Below, one piece after another: positions 57,101 to 64,000 of a DNA stretch of 64,000 nucleotides (its first letter is position 1; each line of letters begins with the position of its first letter). The notes below the pieces were generated by a model. The model did not search any database. It worked only from the letters and a program-made list of their open reading frames with translations, and was not told where the DNA came from. The position numbers and the translations under genes were made by a program. This stretch comes from Xanthostigma xanthostigma (Eukaryota > Arthropoda > Insecta > Raphidioptera > Raphidiidae). The stretch spans positions 49,363,665-49,427,664 of the forward strand of contig OY754468.1 of NCBI GenBank assembly GCA_963575645.1, in the 5' to 3' direction.

Positions 57101-58335
57101 AAAAATTAAAATTAAATCATTAAGAAGTTGAAAATTCAGTTAAAATTGTCAAGAATAAAAGTCCATAATCGAAAAGTGCTAAGGTTTAATAATTTTTTTT
57201 TATTGATTAAAAGTCTCCTAATTAAATTGGAAAAGATATTAAAATATGCGTAAGACATCGATGCTTTACATAGTTAGTTTTCGGAACTGCTGACATTATT
57301 TGGTTATTTGCAAAAAATTAAAATGTATACCGTTTGCATGCTAGGTTGACATATTTTCCATAAGACTACATGTAAAAGTTTTTATTAATTTTTAACTTTA
57401 TAAATCTCCTAATGATTTTGGATTTTTTACAGAAAATTTTGTCATAAAAAAATCTATTAAAAAAACTTTATTTCCGATTTTTTTCATTATCTTCGTAAAA
57501 CGGCTCAACCTCCTTAATTTAGTGTTACGAACTACACCGCGGAGATCGTTTACTAATATTATTCTCACCGAGTCTTTGAATTCGTCAGCGACTTGAGCAA
57601 AGATTTGCACGAGCGACGGTCGAGCAGAACCCTGTACGATGATTTTATTGTATTCGGCAATTTTTTTAGCAAATGTCAACTCTTCATAAGATAACATAGC
57701 GGGCGATGGTTTTTCAGGTAATAATGTTGGTAGTTTTGCTTTATCCAAATCTATGAACATTTCGGACGGTGCAATCATAGCGTTTAGTAGTTTCCGTTTT
57801 TCTTTCTCCCAATCGTCATCGGTATCCAACCATTTCTTTTCTTCGGCTGTTAAATCAGTCTAAAAACAGAATTATTAAAACTGTTTGTAAAGATTTTATA
57901 GGCGTCATTTATTTACCTGTTTGTGAATTTCTTCTATAATTGACATAATTGCAGCTTCTCTTTCATTTTTTACAAAAGTACTTATGTCTGAATCCGCAAC
58001 AGGCTCCAACGGTTCAAAAGTTTTTCTTGTAACTAAGGCCTCCAATTTCTGTGAGATCTGTGGCAAATCTATTCCTTTCGATCCAAGCAAGAGATTTCTA
58101 AGAGAATTTCGTCTATTAGAAGTAATTTAACTTAAGAAACATATATTTGAAAAGAAAAAAACAAGAATTACGCTTGAATATCTTGAGCTCCTGTTTGAGC
58201 AACTCGAGAATAGAGTTCATTCGATGCTTCTAAAACTTGACGCAAGTTCCTTTCAACTCTTGGTAATTCGGCACTGCCATCGAGGTCATTTGCCAATTTT
58301 TCAGCTTGAAATAACAAATCACCGAAATCTGCCAT
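48139..58335 (-). CDS. Nup93: Nuclear pore complex protein NUP93 (twelve exons, complete)
   Basis: Linker nucleoporin of the inner ring, Nic96/Nup93 family. Exons on the - strand: 58335-58172, 58112-57917, 57859-57569, 56706-56564, 55982-55752, 54318-54014, 53561-53370, 53305-53179, 50465-50222, 50153-49917, 48504-48334 and 48258-48139 (TAA). All have AG/GT borders and together make 2421 nt, 806 residues, against about 819 in vertebrates. The N-terminus [20 protein letters not shown] begins the coiled-coil segment that binds the Nup62 complex and Nup188/205. The rest is the alpha-solenoid: [82 protein letters not shown] and [19 protein letters not shown] near the end. Introns 3, 4, 6, 8 and 10 are largely transposon sequence. 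AATAAA on this strand lies at 48091-48086, close to the ARL2BP stop codon. Confidence 0.96.
48545..49010. mobile_element. Dispersed repeat in NUP93 intron 10, sister of 59655-60195
   Basis: Shares ATGTTTGCCTCCCTTTTTAG, TTACAGATAATTGCTTGCTC and the tail GCGAATAATTCGCACAGGTC with 59655-60195, including internal copies of GCCATCTGACGG. No coding sequence. Confidence 0.6.
49040..49268. mobile_element. Fragment of the CCGCTAGT-tailed repeat
   Basis: GAAACTACTCATCCGATTTC at the head and CGATGGCAATCTACAAATTC ... CCGCTAGT at the tail relate this to 23740-24170. It lies in NUP93 intron 10. Confidence 0.45.
49286..49879. mobile_element. Foldback element, copy in NUP93 intron 10
   Basis: AATAGATTGCGGATACACTA and the reversed end share ATTTTGTACGT and the AAACGTTTCA arms; the centre hairpin uses AACATTTTACATTGTCAATT. 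About 90% similar to 52466-53060, same orientation. It ends 37 bp from the exon 10 donor. Confidence 0.8.
50537..52357. mobile_element. Large inverted-repeat composite in NUP93 intron 8
   Basis: The left arm (about 50537-50705: AGTCCAGTCGGTGGAGA, TCATTCGTCTATCAATTTCC) is the complement of the right arm (about 52200-52357). The interior of about 1.5 kb is AT-rich with no recognised coding sequence. Probably a decayed TIR transposon. Confidence 0.65.
52466..53060. mobile_element. Foldback element, copy in NUP93 intron 8
   Basis: Sister of 49286-49879. Arms about 260 bp with the same central hairpin. Exons 9 and 10 lie between the two copies. Confidence 0.8.
53582..53968. mobile_element. TTAA-GGAGGTTGA family, truncated copy in NUP93 intron 6
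   Basis: Starts TTAAGGAGGTTGATGCGCTA and runs to about GGTTATTTGCAAAAAAT, where the match to the other copies stops. It forms most of a 452-bp intron. Confidence 0.75.
54378..55178 (-). mobile_element. tRNA-Leu-like SINE with hairpin, copy 3, carrying a nested insert
   Basis: Third copy, in NUP93 intron 5. The hairpin lies at about 54610-54790 and the tRNA-like block at about 54957-55040 (- strand). A segment of the TTGGTTGTCTGTAAAGTC repeat family (54438-54607) interrupts one flank, and a LINE 3' end abuts its GTAT tail at 55178. Confidence 0.7.
55178..55545 (-). pseudogene. 3' end of a non-LTR retrotransposon (RT C-terminus)
   Basis: On the - strand a frame ending at 55273 reads [29 protein letters not shown] and [20 protein letters not shown] before its stop. 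This is the characteristic end of ORF2 in Jockey/CR1-like insect LINEs. It is followed by a 3' UTR and a GATAA-repeat tail (55178-55205). Upstream of about 55540 the frame is broken and the element is 5' truncated. Confidence 0.75.
56034..56544. mobile_element. pogo/Tigger-like non-autonomous element (NUP93 intron 4)
   Basis: TA-flanked TIRs CAGTAGAGACGCGATAATCC and the complement ending CGCGTCTCTACTG. Repeated GATCCGGATTA motifs occur inside. TIR style and TA target are those of pogo-like elements. No transposase survives in 511 bp. Confidence 0.75.
56818..57517. mobile_element. TTAA-GGAGGTTGA family, full copy in NUP93 intron 3 (700 bp)
   Basis: TTAA at both ends with complementary GGAGGTTGA / TCAACCTCC termini. 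About 90% similar to 61390-62108 (inverted). The TTAA flank suggests piggyBac-type insertion, but the terminus does not show the usual CCC start. Confidence 0.75.
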
Positions 58336-59256
58336 TTTATATCTCTGTAAATAAAATGGTTAAAAAAATTCCAGTTTTTGTTTATAACCTAACAATGTTC
58401 GTTTACCTAAACAATATATTGCGTAACTATATTAAACTACTTAAATAGCTCTTTCATGTATAAAATAGTTAGAATATAAGAGTTCGGTACGTAATTTTAT
58501 TTATAAATTATTGTTAAACAACCGGCATGCGACAACATAAAAATGAGGTTATATTATTAACTCATCGATATATTTCTGTAGTCCGAGTATTAACTGAACA
58601 TGTATCTATATTTCAAGTCAACTATGTCGATATACCTTACTTAATTTGAAATGAAAACTTACAGCAGTTACAGGACTTCAAAAATTGACTTTTGATATTT
58701 TGACAGTAGTTGTTTCAATTTATCAAAACCGCCAAAGCAAATTTGATACTAGCAACAGCGCTCCCACATGAGAAGATTTGAAAGTTTTGGTTATTTAATT
58801 TCAACGACCTTATGACAATATAGATTGGTTGATAATAATATGATTTCTTTTGATATGAAAAATACGAATAATGATGATACAAAATATATCCCACCCTATT
58901 TCCTACCCTAACGTATCTATATAACAATTTAACAAACACTATTGATAGTCCAATCAAAATAAATTCAGTAATCTGGGATAAAGAAACTTATAAAATAGCA
59001 GATAAATAGACAAAACCTGTGAGAATAACTACTTCGGTCTAGGCATCTTATAAAGACTAACGGTACATCTATTTTGATTTTCCAAAAATTGTACAATTAC
59101 AGAACAAGTTATGATTTATCATTTTATTTATTTGTTTGTATTATTGATTAGACTAGATTGTAGATTATAGACGCTCAACGTGTAGCATTGATTAATATAG
59201 AATATTGATCAAAATTGAATTTTGTTTATTTTCAAATTTAAACATCATAATATATC

Positions 59257-59312
59257 GAGAGAAAGATTTTTATTTGCTGTATTTAATACAGCAAATAAAA
59301 ATCTTTCTCTCG
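59257..59312. repeat. Perfect hairpin of about 56 bp
   Basis: GAGAGAAAGATTTTTATTTG and its complement around GCTGTATTTAATACAGC. Confidence 0.75.
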
Positions 59313-59439
59313 GTTTATTAATTTAAAACTAAAAGCAAGTCCGGCTATAATAAAAAAGTCAACATTATAGTACTTAATGTTGTATTAAAATAGCTCTCGC
59401 AGGCAGTCGATTCTGTGGTGCATTGTGCTATATATGAGA

Positions 59440-59532
59440 GAAATAAAAAATTAGCTGTCGTGGGCACTGTAGAGTAATGTAACTCAGCCAACGCGAAATT
59501 GGTTGTTTCGGGTTCAAGTCCTGACAGTGACA
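59440..59532 (+). repeat. tRNA-like segment (B-box GGGTTCAAGTCC)
   Basis: About 80-90 bp ending GGGTTCAAGTCCTGACAGTG, with a plausible acceptor pairing of TGTCGTGGG against the end. The fold is not canonical, so a tRNA pseudogene or SINE head is likelier than a working tRNA. Confidence 0.35.
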
Positions 59533-59654
59533 TTTAAATTTTTCTTATATATAAAGCCTTCTAAAATATTATGACGATAAAATCGTTTAATATTATGCTT
59601 TCACTAATTCAGTGATAAAATATGCTGTAGTTGGAAATTTAAAAATTAACTATT

Positions 59655-60195
59655 GTATCATAATATATATTAATACGCTAAGGTTAAGAATGTTTGCCTC
59701 CCTTTTTAGAAAAAACCTCACAATTTCTCCACATAAATTATATATCATTTTACAGATAATTGCTTGCTCTACTGACATCGACAACTAAAATATTTATTAT
59801 TGCTTTTGTTTTTGTAAATTAATTAAAATACAGCAACGCTGAACAACGTCTGCCATCTGACGGCTTTAATTTTGAAACAACTTCAACACTTCGATCTGTC
59901 ATCTGACCTTCATATTGTAATACAACAGACACAATATTGCATACTGCCATCTGACGGCTTTAATTTTGAAACAGCGAGCAACGCTGAACAACGTCACAGC
60001 AATGCTGCATGATGCCATCTGGCTTAGCTCAACGCTTTTGCTACTTGCGCCTCTATATGACAATTTTAGTAAAATATTTCTTCGATCTGTCATCTGAGCT
60101 TCATATTGTAATACAACAAAAAGAAGAACGTTATAATTATTAAGAAGTGATAATTATTATACTTATTTAGTGCGAATAATTCGCACAGGTCACAC
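59655..60195. mobile_element. Dispersed repeat, longer copy with internal duplications
   Basis: Same family as 48545-49010. Here the CATCTGACGGCTTTAATTTT and ACGCTGAACAACGTC segments occur more than once. Confidence 0.6.
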
Positions 60196-61389
60196 TAGTT
60201 TTTATTATTTCGAGGCGATATTTTGTCACAATTCTATTATCTAATAATTAATCAACATAAATGTTATACAATAAAAATTACCTGATATAGTTTTATTGCA
60301 AAAACAGCAGTTCGCGTGCTGCGCTATTTTCATAATCAGTTCATTGATCGCGCCCACCGCGTTGTCACGGCAACGGCGTTCTGTTGTTTTTCGTTCAGCC
60401 AATAATAGCGCACTATTATGAGCTTAACTCACGAAACGCGTGTGTGACAGTGGAGATTGGCACGGAAAAATGCCGTATTGAGTTTTCAGTGAATATTTTG
60501 TGGAAATGTATCCTCATAATAATCGTTGTCTGTTGTTGTCAACCATTTGGATTGATTGTTGTGCTATATTGTTTTGTCAATAGTAGGTGGCAGTCACTTG
60601 TTTGCTCCGCGTCTGTAATCTTTTATCGTGCCGATGTGGACGGTTCGTTACAAGAGAGTTCGTTTTGTGCTAAATTGACATTTGACAACTTCCGTTATTG
60701 TTCGGATGAATAATTTCTGTTTGTCCACTTTTTTGGCATACTTTTTTGTTTTAAATTATTGCTTTTTATAGTTCAACGAGAAGATATTACCGTAATAATA
60801 TCAATGTGTTAGAGATGACATAAATTCTAAATTATTTTTTTTATATAAACCGTCCAGTCAGTTATTTTTTCTAAATTGTTCATTTTATTCCCAGAATTGC
60901 TTGCCGTAATAAAATCAAAGTGCTTGAAATTATGTACCTACCTATAATAATAAATCTACGTTATTGTATTAATACAAAAGGTGTTGACAGTTGATTTCGT
61001 GAAAACGGAAATTTTTCGATTTTTAATTTATAAAACAAAAAAGATTTTTGTTGTTTCGGTATTTTGAAATTAATTTATTTACAGCTGCGAAGAAAGAATA
61101 CACACACCTCTAAAAAGTTGTTTTTTGTTTTTCATTTATTATTATCATTATTATTTTTGGACAGTCATCTATCGTTGTTACGCAGCAACAGAGACGCTTA
61201 TATCCTCTGTTTTCGAGCGTCTTTATTCTATAATTTAATATGTACAGTTGCAGTATAGTTACGCCCATGCTTATAAAATTGTTGTTGCAAAAAATACTCA
61301 AATTTTTGAAAAACTTAATTTGTAGTCAAAAAAGTATTCTCTTTGATTGTTCTTATTTCGGCGAAATAATTTTAGATACAATGAATTTT

Positions 61390-62108
61390 TTAAGGAGGTT
61401 GAGCCGTTTTACGAAGATAATAAAAAAAATCTGAAATAAAGTTTTTTTAATAGATTTTTTATGACAAAATTTTCTGTTAAAAATCCAAAACCATTAGGAG
61501 ATTTAAAATTTATAAAGTTAAAAAAAAAACTTTTACATGTAGTCTTATGGAAAATATGTCAACCTGGCATGCAAACTGTTCATTTTAATTTTTTGCAAAT
61601 AACCAAATAATGTCAGCAGTTCCGAAAACTAACTATGTAAAGCATCGATGTCTTACGCATATTTTAATATCTTTTCCAATTTAATTAGGAGACTTTTAAT
61701 CAATAAAAAAATAATTAAACCTTAGCACTTTTCGATTATGGTTTTTTATTCTTGACAATTTTAAGAATTTTAACTATATTTTCAACTTTTTAATGATTTA
61801 ATTTTAATTTTTATTATACTTCTAATTTATTTTTTTAAATATTTACTGCAAAACATGTGTAAAATACAGACATTTACATAAATTTATTTTTTCTAACCTA
61901 ACTTTGTACAAAAAATTCAAAAGTTAGTCCATTAAGTAAAATACTGAAATAATTAATTAATATTAAAAAAAATATTTATTTATGCCTTTATGACAATAAT
62001 TTATTGGTATCATCGACTTATAACCTTTATAAAAATTTATTATAGAAAAGTTCCCATTTAGAATTCGACTTACTTTTGATTGGGACTGTAACGGATCAAC
62101 CTCCTTAA
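61390..62108. mobile_element. TTAA-GGAGGTTGA family, full copy in intergenic DNA (719 bp)
   Basis: Opposite orientation to 56818-57517, with both TTAA flanks intact. No transposase; non-autonomous. Confidence 0.75.
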
Positions 62109-62445
62109 GTCATGAATTTCTCAAAACAATTTTTATATCGACATCTACAAAATATAATTTTACTGAAACTTGTTTGTACTTTACTTAAATTTTAAATAGA
62201 ATTTTTGTAATTGATTAAATCAGATATCTGCAGAGGTGCAGTTAATCTTAAAATTTAAGTAAAATCGGTACAAACGCGCTGTAAAAATCAGTGTATAAAA
62301 AATCATAATTTTCAGCGATTATCTTTTGTATAACCTTTGATTATCAATTCCACGATGTAATCTATAAACAATGCAATTAAAATATATTTCGCGCAAAGAA
62401 GTTTTCTATAACAATGTGATTCGATACATAATTCACGCGTAGCGA

Positions 62446-62616
62446 CATGCGGTCAACGGTCTCTGGGGACGGCATCGTGTGCTGCGAATGCGCCGGCGGC
62501 GGAACTACCACCACTGTCGCCGCCCCATGCGAATGTACCGTTGTGTTAAAGCCGTTCGGCACCAGAACGATCACGTTTTTTGACATCACGAAACTTGATT
62601 CTGGATTTGGTAAGTA
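62446..62616 (+). CDS. Possible 5' coding exon of an unidentified gene (start codon to splice donor)
   Basis: A GC-rich, CpG-rich island in AT-rich surroundings opens with an ATG and reads MRSTVSGDGIVCCECAGG, a Thr/Ala run and then VVLKPFGTRTITFFDITKLD, ending at a good splice donor (GATTTG/GTAAGTAT, about 62609). I do not recognise the protein. The base composition and donor suggest the first coding exon of a gene continuing to the right, beyond the window. The opposite strand is also open here (62377-62589), so chance openness caused by high GC is the main alternative. The GC-richer, CpG-bearing stretch at about 60330-60720 could be its promoter or an untranslated first exon. Confidence 0.35.
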
Positions 62617-62935
62617 TCTTGTTTATTTTTCTTCACACCGTTCCAGGTTGAAATGAAGTACAGTGTAGGCTTTCTTCTCCTCCTACAGTTTTCAGACGCT
62701 AATGATCTCGGCTCTCTCTCTCTTTGTACTGCTGTCAATTATAGTTTTCCTCTATTAACCTGGGATGTGACTGCAAGAAGATGTCACAGAATGTTTGACT
62801 TAACCCCTTCGGCCCTGGCTGTCATTTGAATTTATCTGAGATGTAGGCATGCCAAACAAAACAAAGAAATACTATGTGCGTACTGTGTAGGTAGAAATAT
62901 CGAATCAAGTGTTGACCGCAGTCCGGAAAAATCGG

Positions 62936-63259
62936 TATAATACGCGCCACGAATCTAAAAGGCTCGGAAGTTAGATGCGAATGCGGGCTTGCGCTTGTAC
63001 AGTCTGTTGGAAAACTACAAACTCGCAACTCAACAAAACTAAAATAATAACAACTTGACAATAGCGTACTCGACTGTACTTTAAAGCAGGAAAGCGACAA
63101 GTGACAAAGGCAACGAGCGATCAGGGCCAATCACCGACGAGCGCACGTTCCGTGCAGGTAGCTGGGAGGTGATGGGAGTCTTAACGGCTTTAAAATGTGC
63201 CTTTGCGATGCTGTTTGTGACTAACTTCTGAACCTTTTAGAACCGTAGCGCGTATTATA
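62936..63259. mobile_element. MITE (TATAATACGCGCCACG ends), copy 2, 324 bp
   Basis: Intact ends TATAATACGCGCCACGAATC and CGCGTATTATA. About 90% similar to 33413-33737. It is flanked by TA, consistent with a TA target. Confidence 0.8.
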
Positions 63260-64000
63260 AAAGTGTAACCTGCCACGTAGTGGAGATGAGGGAGACGTTG
63301 AAAATACATGTGTCTATTAGTCCCGCCAGGTTGAAAACACACAAGTTCTACTGTATATTTATTAGGAAACTGGCCTCATATACACGGCGTTATATGGGAG
63401 AGAGGCAAAATCAATGTTTAAGAATCTGTTAGAGATTCGTCGGCATTTAGCACAGAAGAGAAGCTCTAACGAGATTCTCCGATTTGATCGTAAATTTTTA
63501 ATCCGTTGTTTAAGAATAAGAGCTGACATTTTAAATATAAACGCGATGTATATAACAGAATATAAGCTTTTAAGGGAGGACGAGCTGGTTGTTCTTCCAG
63601 TTACTATTAATAAAGGTGCGTCTATTGTTACAGGAAATACGCTCCAAGGGTTTGCCTTATGTAATACATAACAACCTTAGGGCGTAGCGCGTAGATAAAT
63701 ATACCTGAGCTACGGGAGGTATTATACAATAGTTAACCTCTGTGACGTCAGGACAAAAAAAAACACTCGTCTATTCGGCGTCATCTGTTTCACTTCCGCA
63801 AGACTTTTAGCTATAATATGGCTACCGTCGGAAATAAAAGATATATATTTTTCTGTAATGTTTTTAATATGTATATAATAGTCAGTATTCTTCAGGGGCA
63901 GCGGGCAATCGAGTAAATCAATAAACAAACATAAGGTCCTACATACCTCAGACTCTTTCTCAAATAATAGTTGACAGCCCCGGATCTACGATTTTTTCGA

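Noticed and set aside
57398-57568. Extension of NUP93 exon 3 into [15 protein letters not shown]
   Set aside because: This is read-through past the GTGAGA donor into the TTAA-flanked element; the same peptide is encoded at 61390-61430.
59345-59533. Frame starting MSLSGLEPETTNFALAELHYS
   Set aside because: This is the antisense translation of the tRNA-like segment, a common artefact.
60384-60713. 109-codon frame in a GC-richer stretch
   Set aside because: It opens at TTG rather than ATG and has no recognisable domain; promoter or untranslated exon sequence is a better explanation.
63414-63671. 85-codon frame MFKNLLEIRRHLAQKRSS near the right edge
   Set aside because: Not recognised, no splice or conservation evidence, and it lies among repeat-like DNA; it could be real but cannot be supported.

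Overview
This is 64 kb of AT-rich nuclear DNA from a multicellular animal, most likely an insect. Genes have short exons split by GT-AG introns. One of them is the insect-type SHCBP1 relative 'nessun dorma'. tRNA-derived SINEs, foldback elements and short terminal-inverted-repeat (TIR) elements fill most of the remaining space. The repeat style recalls Lepidoptera or Hemiptera, but the order cannot be fixed from the sequence alone. Nothing here is bacterial or viral.

Six genes can be assembled with consistent reading phase, plus one intronless ORF that may be a gene. Left to right: (1) + strand, the 3' half of a class-II DYRK protein kinase (five exons, 8021-16781; N-lobe exons not seen). (2) - strand, an intronless Skp1/elongin-C-like (BTB-fold) ORF of 239 aa (25482-26201). 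(3) - strand, PCCB, the beta subunit of mitochondrial propionyl-CoA carboxylase (nine exons, 38054-30004, 543 aa). (4) - strand, a single-exon NSE2/MMS21-type SUMO ligase (41626-40985). (5) - strand, nessun dorma/SHCBP1 (two exons, 45497-42078, 524 aa). (6) + strand, ARL2BP/BART (three exons, 45990-48059, 179 aa). (7) - strand, NUP93 (twelve exons, 58335-48139, 806 aa). In PCCB, ARL2BP and NUP93 the exon lengths sum to whole codons and the protein lengths match the families.

nessun dorma and ARL2BP are divergent and share a 492-bp intergenic stretch. ARL2BP and NUP93 are convergent, with only 79 bp between stop codons and abutting poly(A) signals on opposite strands. The genes are otherwise functionally unrelated: signalling kinase, mitochondrial metabolism, SMC5/6 repair, cytokinesis, ARL2 GTPase and nuclear pore.

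The rest is mobile DNA, and this is where the unusual material lies. There are several families of long perfect palindromes, one about 854 bp inside PCCB. A foldback element in the ARL2BP intron contains a second TIR element, which itself holds a tandem-repeat array found again in a PCCB intron. SINE-like units combine a tRNA-like head with a GC-rich hairpin. There are two hAT-type elements with 8-bp target duplications, a pogo-like element, a TTAA-flanked family, two solo LTRs in opposite orientation and a LINE 3' fragment. Several insertions sit within 1-50 bp of splice sites; in PCCB intron 4 and NUP93 intron 6 the splice signals appear to be made of, or to lie within, transposon sequence. 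From 58.4 to 64 kb I recognise no gene apart from one possible unidentified 5' coding exon at 62446-62616.
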